From Verrucomicrobiia bacterium (lineage in GTDB: Bacteria; Verrucomicrobiota; Verrucomicrobiae; Limisphaerales; UBA11358): a DNA stretch of 7,433 bases. The position numbers and the translations under genes were made by a program. The stretch covers positions 1 through 7,433 of the forward strand of contig JASHZU010000010.1 in NCBI GenBank assembly GCA_030042375.1, given 5' to 3'. The notes under the pieces were generated by a model that made no database searches, was not told where the DNA came from, and saw only the letters and a program-made list of their open reading frames with translations. Shown here in pieces: positions 1 through 7,269 of this stretch; position 1 is the first letter of the stretch, and each line of letters opens with the position of its first letter.

Positions 1-48
1 GTGACCAAAGTGGCCGAAGGCGTCATGGCGAAGGAAATGTTCAGCTAG
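1..48 (+). CDS. possible 3' end of a convergent plus-strand gene (partial)
   Basis: From the first base a frame is open for 15 codons and stops at TAG (46-48). The peptide is [15 protein letters not shown], with mostly G or C in third codon positions, as in the neighbouring genes. If real, it is the C-terminus of a gene entering from the left; it converges on the response regulator gene and overlaps its last 8 bases. Nothing can be said about function. The alternative is a downstream minus-strand gene starting at the ATG at 26-24 (MTPSATLV...), for which I see no ribosome binding site. The evidence is only 16 codons, so either reading or neither may be right. Confidence 0.3.
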   Translation: MTKVAEGVMAKEMFS

Positions 49-1237
49 TCATGGCGTGTGCCATTTTCGAAGTGAGCCTGCCGCGTTGCACGTGCATGAG
101 AGCTTTGACGGTGAGTTCGATGAACAAAAACGGTTTGGCGATGAAGTCGCTGCCGCCGGCCATCGTCGAGTTGGTGCGGCTTTCGAAATCGCTTAGGCCG
201 GTCACAAAAAGCACGGGCGTTTTTTGGTGGTGCGGCATCTGCCGGACTTTGCTGCACAACTCAAAGCCGTTCATCTCCGGCATGTCTACGTCCAGGAAGA
301 CGAGATCAAAGAGAGTGTCGGCAATCAGCCCCAGCGCGTGCGTGGCATTATCCACGCCGGTGGAGGTGAGCTGCGCCTTTTCGAGCGCGTACACAATCGC
401 GCGGCGCGAGATGGGTTCGTCGTCCACGACCAGGATGTTCGCGTGCGAGATTTCCTGCTTGCCCGGGTCGATGCCGCGCTGGAAAAGAAATCCCAGGAAA
501 TCCACCCCGGCGGCCACGGTGCGCATGGTAGATGCGTTGATGCTCTTGGGCTTTTCGTAAAGTTCTTTGAGCAACGCCTCGAGCGCGGAGGCCATTTGCG
601 CGATAAGAAAGAGGCCGGAGATGCCGGCGTTGCCGGAAAGCGCATGCACGCGCCGGTGCAGTTCGTAAATGAGCTTGAGGCGCTGGACATCGTCGGGCGC
701 ACGCGAGAGATTCACCAGCGCGCCGCGCAACGTGTTGAGCGTGGCGGGCAGGCTGTTGGTAAACGCCTTGCGCAGTTCCGCCTGAAATTCCGCATCGGCT
801 TGTGCGTTGGAGGCGATATGGTGGACTTTCCCATTCGTCGCCGCCGCAGCCAGCGCAGCGCCATTGTCGGCGGCGCCGATGGTTTGGCGGGCGATGTCCA
901 CAATCTCCCTGGGCGTGCAACTGGCCTTGGAAAGGCATTTGCTCGCGCCGGCTTTCCACGCGTCCTGGATGAGATTGGTGAGATAGGTGTTGGAAAGCAC
1001 CACGACCGGCAGGCTGGCAAAATCCTTTTCCGAGCGGACGTGCTTGATGACATCTATGCCGGGCATTTGCGGGAGCAGCAAGTCCAGCAGGATCATGTCC
1101 GGCAGGAAACTGCGCATCAGCGCCAGGCCCGACTCGCCGTTGTGGGCCACTTCGACCTGGTAATGTTCTACCGCGAGCTTGTTCCGATAGATGTTGGCGA
1201 GAATCTGGTCGTCTTCGATGATGAGGATTTTCTTCAT
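41..1237 (-). CDS. REC-Hpt-REC response regulator without output domain
   Basis: Predicted cytosolic phosphorelay protein of 398 aa. Residues 1-120 form a receiver domain: acidic pocket E8-D9-D10, phospho-acceptor D52 in ILLDLLLP, switch S82, and K104. Residues about 148-260 form an alpha-helical Hpt-like domain with the motif [11 protein letters not shown], where H198 is the likely phosphorylated histidine. Residues 265-386 form a second complete receiver: D272-D273, D316 in [12 protein letters not shown]346, and K368 followed by Pro. Only about a dozen residues follow, so there is no DNA-binding, GGDEF or other output domain. The start at 1237 is chosen because its ATG overlaps the kinase stop as ATGA and gives the classic [10 protein letters not shown] beginning; an ATG two codons upstream (1243) is also possible. 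No Shine-Dalgarno is visible, which fits translational coupling to the kinase gene. The likely phosphate source is that kinase; the output partner is unknown. Confidence 0.9.
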   Translation of the reverse strand: MKKILIIEDDQILANIYRNKLAVEHYQVEVAHNGESGLALMRSFLPDMILLDLLLPQMPGIDVIKHVRSEKDFASLPVVVLSNTYLTNLIQDAWKAGASKCLSKASCTPREIVDIARQTIGAADNGAALAAAATNGKVHHIASNAQADAEFQAELRKAFTNSLPATLNTLRGALVNLSRAPDDVQRLKLIYELHRRVHALSGNAGISGLFLIAQMASALEALLKELYEKPKSINASTMRTVAAGVDFLGFLFQRGIDPGKQEISHANILVVDDEPISRRAIVYALEKAQLTSTGVDNATHALGLIADTLFDLVFLDVDMPEMNGFELCSKVRQMPHHQKTPVLFVTGLSDFESRTNSTMAGGSDFIAKPFLFIELTVKALMHVQRGRLTSKMAHAMTS

Positions 1238-3690
1238 GTGCATACGGCGGCTGCCGGCGTTCCGGCCAAAACCGGCTGCGTCGCTAAAAATTCCTGGGCG
1301 CGTTTGTATTCGCGCGAGGCGTCCGTGAACAAAGTGGTCGCGCCATCGAGCGCACCGGCGCGGCCTTTCTTTTCCAATTCAAAAAAGATGGCTGCGAGCG
1401 GCCCCATGCCCATCGTGGCGCTTGCGCCCTTGCAACTGTGCGCCACATGCCGCACTTCCTCCGCGTTAGCCGCGCGGATGGCGGCCTCCAATTGAATCAA
1501 TTGCTTGGCGGTTTGTTTGTAGAACAAATCGACCAATTCCTTGAGCATGTCTTTGTCGCCGCCGGCCATTTCGGTGAGCCGTTCCATGTCCACGGGGAGT
1601 TCACCGGTGGGAAGTGAGTTCGCCGCTGCCGCCGCAGGCGCTTTGGCTTGTGAGGAATCTTTGGTGTCCATCCATTTCGCAATCATATTTCGTATGTCTC
1701 CGGGACGAATGGGCTTGGACAAATAATCGTCCATGCCTGATTCGATGCATTTTTCGCGGTCGCCCTGCATGGCCTGCGCCGTCATGGCGATGATCACAAT
1801 CCGCGATTTGTAATTTTCCGATGTGCCGGCTTTTTGCCGGTTGCGGATTTCCTGGGTGGCTTCCAGGCCGTTCATTTCGGGCATCATGACGTCCATGAAA
1901 ACCAAATCGTATTTTTTCTTGTCCATGGCCTCGACCGCCTCGCGGCCATTTCCCGCGACATCGGGCTTGTAACCGAGCTGTTGCAAAATGCGCACGGCGA
2001 CTTTTTGGTTGATAGCGTTGTCGTCGCACAAAAGGACCTGGAGCGACGACGGCGCGGCCTGCGGTTGCGGCGACGGGGCGGCGACGGGTCTTTCTCCGGG
2101 CGACCGGGCGTTGGTGATAGCGCGGTTCAGCGTTTCAAAAAGCAGAATGGCGCGGGTGGGCTTGGCCGTGTAATTGATAAACGGAATGCGCGTGGAAGGC
2201 GGCGTCTCCATGCGAACGCCCATCGGCACGAGCAAAACAATCGGAATCAGTTGGGAGTTGGAGAGTTGGTGAATTTCGGCCGCCAGCGAAAATCCGTCTG
2301 TGCCGGGCAATTGCGAGTCGAGGATTACCAGGTCAAATCCCTCGCCCGCGCGGAGCAAGTCGAGGGCTTCCTGCGGGCTTTTGGCCGTGCGCGAGGCCAT
2401 TCCCCAGCGCGTGAGCTGCCCTCCGAGCGTTTGGCGGGTGGCGGCATTGTCATCGACAATCAGTGCGCGCAGGTCGGCCAGTTTTGCCTGACGTCCGGCC
2501 AATGAAAACGACGCGGCGTTGGCTTCGGCGGTGGCGTTGAGAGTGAAATAGAACGTGGAACCGCTGTTGGGAACGCTTTCGGCCCAGATTTTTCCGCCCA
2601 TCAACTCCACCAGCCGTTTGCTGATAGCCAATCCCAAACCGGTGCCGCCAAATTTATGCGCGGTGGACGCTTCCGCCTGGCCAAACGGCTTGAATAATTT
2701 TGTCAGCCCCTCGGCGGAAATGCCAATGCCCGTGTCATTGACGGAAAATTGCAAACGCATTTGCTGGCGCCCGTCCTCTTCTGTCCGGGATGAAATCGTC
2801 CGGACAAGCACCGAGATATCGCCGGTCTTGGTGAATTTAATGGCGTTGCTGATTAAATTCATGATGACTTGTCTCAACCGCATCGGATCATTGACGATCA
2901 TGGCCGGGATGTCGTCGGCGATTTCGCAGACCAAATCGAGATTTTTTTCAAACGCCTTCGCCGCCATCAGCTCCAGCGTTTCTTCGATGCAGTTGCGGAG
3001 GCTGAATGAATGCGGGTTCAATTCCAACTTGCCCGCTTCGATTTTTGATAAATCTAAAATATCGTTGATGATGGTCAACAGGGCGTCGCTGCTGGCATGG
3101 ATGGTTTCCAGGTAACCGCGTTGTTCGACGGTCAGGGGCGTTTCCATGAGCAAGCCCACCATCGCAATCACGCCGTTCATCGGCGTGCGGATTTCATGGC
3201 TCATGGAAGCGAGAAATTCCGCTTTGGCCCTCGCGGCGGATTCCGCGGCGGACCGCGCCACGGTCAGCTCGCGATTCATCTGAATCAGTTTGTCCTGCTG
3301 GCGCTTCGACTGCAGCACGGCCAGGATACGCGCACGCAGTTCGGAAGACTCCGCGCTTTTCGAGATATAGTCCGACGCGCCCAACTCGAATCCCATCAGC
3401 TTGTCTTTCAAACTTTGGGACATCGTGAGAATGATCACGGGCGTGTGCTGGATCAAAGGGTCGCCGTGGATTTGGCGAAGCAGCTCAAAGCCTTCGCCAT
3501 CAGGCAAGGTCAAATCCAGAAGGATTAAATCAAACGGACGTTCACGCAAGGTCTTGAGCGCCTGCTGGATATCCGGGGCGATTTGGGGCGTAATACGGTC
3601 TCTTTCCAGAACGTGCGTGAGCATTGCTTGCATGTCCTGGTCGTCTTCCACTAGTAGAACGTGGAAATCCGCCTGATTTATCGGTTCCAT
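1234..3690 (-). CDS. soluble hybrid histidine kinase, REC-HisKA-HATPase-REC-REC-Hpt
   Basis: 818-aa multi-step phosphorelay kinase. Domains in order: REC1 (about 8-125; E15-D16-D17, D59, T89, K111); a coiled-coil-like linker (about 125-158); HisKA with H165 in [10 protein letters not shown]; HATPase_c (about 265-388) with N box around N278/N282, G1 DTGIGI at 319, F box FKPFGQ, and G2 GGTGLGLAI at 348; REC2 (about 405-525; D413-D414, D458, K510, but V488 where Ser/Thr is usual); a Pro/Ala linker; REC3 (about 550-672; D556-D557, D600, T637, K659); an Ala-rich linker; and a C-terminal Hpt with H751 in HSCKG. I see no transmembrane segment and no PAS, GAF or HAMP domain, so REC1 is the apparent input. 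The back half resembles BarA/ArcB-type tripartite kinases, with an extra degenerate receiver. The start is supported by AGG six bases upstream of the ATG. The gene lies 37 bp after the DHS-like gene and overlaps the following regulator gene by 4 bp. Confidence 0.95.
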   Translation of the reverse strand: MEPINQADFHVLLVEDDQDMQAMLTHVLERDRITPQIAPDIQQALKTLRERPFDLILLDLTLPDGEGFELLRQIHGDPLIQHTPVIILTMSQSLKDKLMGFELGASDYISKSAESSELRARILAVLQSKRQQDKLIQMNRELTVARSAAESAARAKAEFLASMSHEIRTPMNGVIAMVGLLMETPLTVEQRGYLETIHASSDALLTIINDILDLSKIEAGKLELNPHSFSLRNCIEETLELMAAKAFEKNLDLVCEIADDIPAMIVNDPMRLRQVIMNLISNAIKFTKTGDISVLVRTISSRTEEDGRQQMRLQFSVNDTGIGISAEGLTKLFKPFGQAEASTAHKFGGTGLGLAISKRLVELMGGKIWAESVPNSGSTFYFTLNATAEANAASFSLAGRQAKLADLRALIVDDNAATRQTLGGQLTRWGMASRTAKSPQEALDLLRAGEGFDLVILDSQLPGTDGFSLAAEIHQLSNSQLIPIVLLVPMGVRMETPPSTRIPFINYTAKPTRAILLFETLNRAITNARSPGERPVAAPSPQPQAAPSSLQVLLCDDNAINQKVAVRILQQLGYKPDVAGNGREAVEAMDKKKYDLVFMDVMMPEMNGLEATQEIRNRQKAGTSENYKSRIVIIAMTAQAMQGDREKCIESGMDDYLSKPIRPGDIRNMIAKWMDTKDSSQAKAPAAAAANSLPTGELPVDMERLTEMAGGDKDMLKELVDLFYKQTAKQLIQLEAAIRAANAEEVRHVAHSCKGASATMGMGPLAAIFFELEKKGRAGALDGATTLFTDASREYKRAQEFLATQPVLAGTPAAAVCT

Positions 3691-3727
3691 TGAGTACCTG
3701 TCCCAATGGAGAGAGCAATAATCGGGC

Positions 3728-4744
3728 CTACCAGCCTAATACATGGGCAAAAATAAGGGGAGCCACAATGGTGGCATCGGACTCAATGATGTATTTAGGC
3801 GTCTTTACCCCCAGTTTGCCCCAGGTAATTTTTTCATTAGGTACTGCGCCACTGTAACTTCCATAGCTGGTCGTGGAGTCGCTAATTTGGCAAAAATAGC
3901 CCCAAAGCGGGACACTATCCCGCTGCAAATCCTGGTGCAGCATCGGCACGACGCAAATCGGGAAATCCCCGGCAATACCCCCGCCAATTTGGAACATCCC
4001 CAGCGAGCTTTTGGGGGTCGTTCGTGTATAAAAATCGGCCAGCCACGTCATGTATTCGATACCCGTGCGGACGGTATGGACGTTCCTTATCGGATCCGGA
4101 CCATCCTCCCGGCCGCGAATGACCGCTGCGGCGTACATGTTTCCCAGTGTCGAATCTTCCCAACCGGGAACGACAATGGGCAGGTTCTTTTCTGCCGCAG
4201 CCAGCATCCAGGAATCTTTCGGATCAATCTGGTAGTACTTTTTGTATTTGCCACTCAAAAGGACCTTGTAAAAAAATTCGTGTGGGAAATAACGTTCGCC
4301 TTTTCGATCGGCCTCACTCCAAACTTCGAGCATGGCCTTTTCCATGCGCCGCATGGCTTCGCCTTCCGGGATGCAGGTATCGGTGACACGGTTGAGGTGG
4401 CGGTTGAGCAAACCCTCTTCCTCTTTTGGCGAAAGCTCGCGGTAGTGCGGCACGCGCACGTAATAATCATGCGCGACCAGGTTGAAAACGTCCTCCTCCA
4501 GGTTCGCGCCAGTGCAGGTGATGAGATGCACTTTGTCCCGGCGAATCATCTCAGCGAGGGAGAGGCCCAGTTCCGCCGTGCTCATGGCGCCGGCCAGGCA
4601 AATCATCATGCGTCCGCCGCTTTCCAGGTGCTTTGCATAGCCACGCGCCGCGTCCACGAGCGCAGCGGCGTTGAAGTGCCGGTAATGATGCTCAATGAAT
4701 TGTGAAACAGGGCCGCCGGAGATTTTTTTAGTTTTATTGCTCAT
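3728..4744 (-). CDS. deoxyhypusine synthase-like protein (probable polyamine aminobutyltransferase)
   Basis: 338-aa member of the DHS family. The family uses NAD to oxidise spermidine, holds the aminobutyl group as an imine on a lysine, and transfers it to an acceptor. In eukaryotes and archaea the acceptor is eIF5A lysine; bacteria lack eIF5A, and bacterial relatives have been linked to homospermidine formation. Visible family features: GAMSTAELG (52-60) and [12 protein letters not shown] (78-89) in the NAD-binding part, [14 protein letters not shown] in the late core, and [15 protein letters not shown], whose K310 matches the catalytic lysine of the WGK motif, followed by conserved D323. 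Differences from human DHS are listed under findings. The start at 4744 ([12 protein letters not shown]) is preferred because the longer reading from 4807 would run through the candidate promoter and has an atypical N-terminus; no clear Shine-Dalgarno precedes either. It is probably the first gene of an operon with the two phosphorelay genes. Family certain, substrate inferred. Confidence 0.9.
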   Translation of the reverse strand: MSNKTKKISGGPVSQFIEHHYRHFNAAALVDAARGYAKHLESGGRMMICLAGAMSTAELGLSLAEMIRRDKVHLITCTGANLEEDVFNLVAHDYYVRVPHYRELSPKEEEGLLNRHLNRVTDTCIPEGEAMRRMEKAMLEVWSEADRKGERYFPHEFFYKVLLSGKYKKYYQIDPKDSWMLAAAEKNLPIVVPGWEDSTLGNMYAAAVIRGREDGPDPIRNVHTVRTGIEYMTWLADFYTRTTPKSSLGMFQIGGGIAGDFPICVVPMLHQDLQRDSVPLWGYFCQISDSTTSYGSYSGAVPNEKITWGKLGVKTPKYIIESDATIVAPLIFAHVLGW

Positions 4745-4776
4745 GCGTTCAAGGTTTAAGAAATATTGCGCTGTCC

Positions 4777-4804
4777 ACAATACGAATGTTCCGCAATTTG
4801 CCAA
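4777..4804 (-). promoter_or_regulatory. candidate sigma70-type promoter for the DHS-like/kinase/regulator operon
   Basis: On the minus strand TTGGCA (4804-4799) and TATTGT (4782-4777) are separated by 16 bases, resembling -35 and -10 boxes. Transcription would start near 4770, about 25 bases before the preferred start codon at 4744. The match is imperfect and promoter consensus in this organism is unknown, so this is a plausible site and not a demonstrated one. Confidence 0.35.
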
Positions 4805-4840
4805 CAACTAAAATTAATCAATCGTTGCCCGGCGCGAGGA

Positions 4841-4862
4841 GAAAAGAAAAGCGCAAAACGCT
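4841..4862 (-). terminator. weak intrinsic terminator candidate after the beta-helix gene
   Basis: Read on the minus strand, AGCG-TTTTG-CGCT forms a 4-bp stem with a 5-base loop and is followed at once by the T-rich stretch TTTCTTTTC. It lies about 80 bases beyond the beta-helix stop codon and just before the candidate promoter of the next gene, which is where a terminator would be expected. The stem is short, so termination may be inefficient or depend on other factors. Confidence 0.35.
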
Positions 4863-4926
4863 GTGAGGGGTTAAGGAAAACAATTTGCGGCAAAATCAGG
4901 GCAAGCACAGCCTCCCGCCGCCGAAC

Positions 4927-4961
4927 TTAGTGATCGCAACCGTTTATTTCACGGTCACTAA
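4927..4961 (-). repeat. inverted repeat spanning the beta-helix stop codon
   Basis: TTAGTGA (4927-4933) pairs with TCACTAA (4955-4961) and CCGT (4940-4943) with ACGG (4951-4954). This gives an 11-bp stem with a one-sided 6-base bulge and a 7-base loop. The TAA stop codon (4946-4944) sits inside the loop. No T-run follows on either strand, so it is not a classic terminator. It could be an mRNA 3'-end structure protecting against nucleases, a protein-binding dyad, or chance. Confidence 0.4.
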
Positions 4962-5993
4962 ATCCGGCTCAGGCGTTGAAAGCGCGCGCACGCTTCCATC
5001 AAATTGAGCCCCGATGATGACGTTGTTGGTGCAGGAAATATCGTTCACACGGAAGTCCGCCCGGCCATTCTGCAGGCCGACCAGGTTCGTAAAGGCATTG
5101 CCCGTGCATTCCGTGTCCGGCTCCGGCTGTGAGCCGCGGTCTGTCGTTTCAAAAGCCTGGGCCATGAACACGCCAAAGTCGTGATTTTTGCGGATGGAGA
5201 CGTTCTTAAACTGGTTGCCGCGGCTGTCCCGCATAAAAATGCCCAGGTCGTTGCTCACGAGGATGGCGTCCTTAATCAGGTTATGATCAAACGCCAGGTC
5301 CAGGGAAATGCCCGCGCCCGGGTTGTCATGCAGATAAAGGCCGGAGAAAACCGAGTCTGTCGTGAGGTAACAAGCCAGGCCGTCAAATTCATTATCACAG
5401 GAAGCAAAATCCTGCACGGTGAGCCGGCTCACACCTAACGTGGTAACCAGTCCGCCCGAACGGCAGCGTGTACAAGTCACGTTTTCAATCGTTGAATCGC
5501 TGACGTTTTGGACCGTAATACCATTGTTGCGGATTTCCGAGCCTTCGCCGGAATCGCGCCAAAGTTCGCGCTCTTGATGGGTGCGGTTGCCGTCAATATA
5601 TACACCCGTAACACTCAGGTGGCGAATGGTTTGCATGGGATGATCCACCGGCTGGCCCATGATGATCACCGGGCAATTCGCATTATCTGCCAGGTACAGG
5701 ATGGTCTTCGGTCCTGCTCCCCGCAGGGTTTGGTAATCATGCTGTAAAATGATCGGCTGATAGATTTTATATTTTCCCGGCGGCAGAACGACTTCGCAGC
5801 CGTTGGTGTAAAAATCGAGCGGCCTTTGAATGTCCGCGCCAGTTGCGCCTGCCTTAAGTGTGATAACCACCGGTGCCGTCAGGGAACTACCCGTAGCGGC
5901 TGCAAGGGATACTGGCAGAGCCAGCAAGAAGACCAAATAAGTAAACTTCCGGCCAATTTTCCCAATGGCCGTGACAATTTTTCCGAAACCCAT
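4944..5993 (-). CDS. secreted right-handed parallel beta-helix protein (pectate-lyase-like fold)
   Basis: 349-aa exported protein of unknown substrate. The N-terminus has a signal peptide: a basic region ending in GRKF, a hydrophobic stretch TYLVFLLALPVSL, and an AAA-T-type cleavage site near residue 33. The mature part begins with the ADIQRPLDF...VVLPPGKYKI segment typical of pectate-lyase-3-like beta-helices. Repeating rungs of about 22-25 residues follow, rich in Asn, Gly, Val and Ile (for example NGITVQNVSDSTIENV and GIFMRDSRGNQFKNVSI), as in PbH1 repeats. Eight cysteines in the mature chain could form disulfides. I see no certain catalytic triad for a named polysaccharide lyase or hydrolase, so carbohydrate binding or cleavage is only a family-level guess. 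The start at 5993 has CAGG nine bases upstream; an ATG at 6014 would add seven residues but has no ribosome binding site. It is divergent from the agmatine deiminase gene and separated from the next minus-strand gene by 199 bp. Confidence 0.85.
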   Translation of the reverse strand: MGFGKIVTAIGKIGRKFTYLVFLLALPVSLAAATGSSLTAPVVITLKAGATGADIQRPLDFYTNGCEVVLPPGKYKIYQPIILQHDYQTLRGAGPKTILYLADNANCPVIIMGQPVDHPMQTIRHLSVTGVYIDGNRTHQERELWRDSGEGSEIRNNGITVQNVSDSTIENVTCTRCRSGGLVTTLGVSRLTVQDFASCDNEFDGLACYLTTDSVFSGLYLHDNPGAGISLDLAFDHNLIKDAILVSNDLGIFMRDSRGNQFKNVSIRKNHDFGVFMAQAFETTDRGSQPEPDTECTGNAFTNLVGLQNGRADFRVNDISCTNNVIIGAQFDGSVRALSTPEPDLVTVK

Positions 5994-6183
5994 AATGTTT
6001 TGCCTGTAAAACATTTTTTTCAGCGGCTTGGTTTTACTCGTCCACCAATGACCGCACCTTAATATCGCTCATCTTCATAAATTTTCCACTGAGAAAGCTG
6101 TGTTTTTTAAAACATTGTTAATAATAGTAAAACTTTCTGGCGTTGTACCCTACACCCCAAAGCGATATCCTCGGCCCGATTAT
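5994..6183. promoter_or_regulatory. divergent intergenic region between beta-helix gene and agmatine deiminase
   Basis: This stretch lies between two divergently read genes and must hold both promoters. It is clearly more A+T-rich than the flanking coding sequence, especially 6077-6135. The 9-mer TAAAACATT occurs twice (6007-6015 and 6108-6116), and its core TAAAAC occurs again at 6128-6133 on the plus strand. Read as GTTTTA, the core also occurs at 6031-6036. I cannot assign confident -35/-10 pairs. It also contains a 14-codon minus-strand mini-ORF (6078-6034), treated under findings. Confidence 0.45.
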
Positions 6184-7269
6184 ATGCAAAGAGTCGCCAT
6201 TGAGACTGCACCCATGGAAGAAGCGTATTCCATGCCAGCGGAGTGGGAGCCGCATGAAGCCACATGGCTGGGCTGGCCGCATAACGCCGACGATTGGCCG
6301 GGGAAATTCGAAACCATTCCCTGGGTCTATGGCGAAATGATTCGAAAAATTTCCGCCGGCGAGAAAATTTATCTGCTGGTGCGCGGCAAAGCCGATGAAT
6401 CTTTGGCGCGCCACATCGTCAAGAGTGTCGGCGCGGACGCGCGGAAAATTCACTTCGTTACTCACCCCACCAATCGCGGTTGGACGCGCGATACCGGCCC
6501 GCTGTTTATCAAACGGAAATCCAAAAATGGGAAAAGCGAAACCGCCATTGTCCATTTTCATTTCAATGGCTGGGCCAAATACGATAACTGGCGCAAAGAC
6601 ACCAAAGTGCCGGAAACGGCCGCGCGTCTTCTCCATAAGAAATTATTTCATGCCGAATATGGCGGGAAGCCCTTTGTCATTGAAGGCGGCGGCATCGAAC
6701 TCAACGGCAGCGGCACTTCGCTTTCTACCGAGCAATGCTATTTGGATCCGAAAGTCCAGGTGCGCAATCCCGGGCTCGGCAGGAAGGAAATCGAATCCAT
6801 GCTAAAAAACTATCTTGGTGCCTCGAATATTTTCTGGCTCGCCAAAGGCCCCGTCGGGGATGATACCCATGGCCATATTGATGACATCTGCCGTTTCGTG
6901 AATCGCCGGACGCTCGTCCTGGTCCGCGAAAAAAACCGCCACGATGAGAATTTTGCCCCGCTGGCGGAAAATTGGGAACGCATCCGGGACCTGCGGCTGG
7001 AGGACGGTTCCCGTCCGGAAGTGGTTGAGTTGCCTATGCCCGCGCCGCTTTATTTTGACGGCCAGCGCCTGCCTGCCAGCTATGCTAATTTTTATATCAG
7101 CAATGCCGCAGTCATCGTCCCAACCTTCAACGATCCGAACGACCGTGTCGCACTGGGCATTTTAGGGGAATTGTTTCGCGACCGCCCGGTTGTGGGGATT
7201 CATGCGGTGGACCTGGTCTGGGGCTTTGGTTCGCTGCACTGTTTGACGCAGCAGCAACCCGCCATTTGA
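6184..7269 (+). CDS. aguA: agmatine deiminase (agmatine iminohydrolase)
   Basis: Hydrolyses agmatine to N-carbamoylputrescine and ammonia, the second step of the arginine decarboxylase route to putrescine; a cytosolic enzyme of the guanidino-group-modifying superfamily. Family landmarks in order (361 aa from this start): MPAEWEPHEATWLGWPHN (17-34), the substrate-site region NRGWTRDTGPLF (97-108), FHFNGWAKYDNW (125-136), FVIEGGGIELNGSGT (164-178), GDDTHGHIDD with catalytic-type H231, VPTFNDPND, and the C-terminal nucleophile C353 in LHCLTQQQP. Length fits the family. The frame is open upstream to a GTG at 6100, but those 28 codons are A+T-rich and unlike family N-termini, so the ATG at 6184 is preferred; the ATG at 6214 is a second option, and none has a strong Shine-Dalgarno. 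No arginine decarboxylase or N-carbamoylputrescine amidase (aguB) is seen in the window. The DHS-like gene about 1.4 kb away gives a polyamine context. Confidence 0.95.
   Translation: MQRVAIETAPMEEAYSMPAEWEPHEATWLGWPHNADDWPGKFETIPWVYGEMIRKISAGEKIYLLVRGKADESLARHIVKSVGADARKIHFVTHPTNRGWTRDTGPLFIKRKSKNGKSETAIVHFHFNGWAKYDNWRKDTKVPETAARLLHKKLFHAEYGGKPFVIEGGGIELNGSGTSLSTEQCYLDPKVQVRNPGLGRKEIESMLKNYLGASNIFWLAKGPVGDDTHGHIDDICRFVNRRTLVLVREKNRHDENFAPLAENWERIRDLRLEDGSRPEVVELPMPAPLYFDGQRLPASYANFYISNAAVIVPTFNDPNDRVALGILGELFRDRPVVGIHAVDLVWGFGSLHCLTQQQPAI

Noticed and set aside
1..26. Possible minus-strand gene starting at ATG 26-24 downstream of the regulator
   Set aside because: Only eight complete codons are visible and there is no ribosome binding site. 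The plus-strand reading of the same bases, which ends in a proper stop at 48, is at least as good.
224..1495. 423-codon open frame on the plus strand
   Set aside because: It is antisense to the response regulator and the kinase C-terminus, both of which have clear domains. The translation is Arg/His/Val-rich without any family motif. Such long antisense frames are common in GC-rich genes.
1834..3528. Several plus-strand open frames of 140-225 codons (such as 1834-2505, 2555-3115 and 3097-3528)
   Set aside because: All lie opposite the hybrid kinase gene, read as low-complexity Arg/Gly/His-rich or shadow sequence, and lack ribosome binding sites.
3743..4705. 320-codon open frame on the plus strand
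   Set aside because: It is antisense to almost the whole DHS-like gene, whose family motifs are unmistakable. The plus-strand translation shows no recognisable domain.
3728..4744. Annotation as a true deoxyhypusine synthase acting on eIF5A
   Set aside because: The context is bacterial and bacteria lack eIF5A. The substrate-pocket residues differ from human DHS as described, so only family-level naming is justified.
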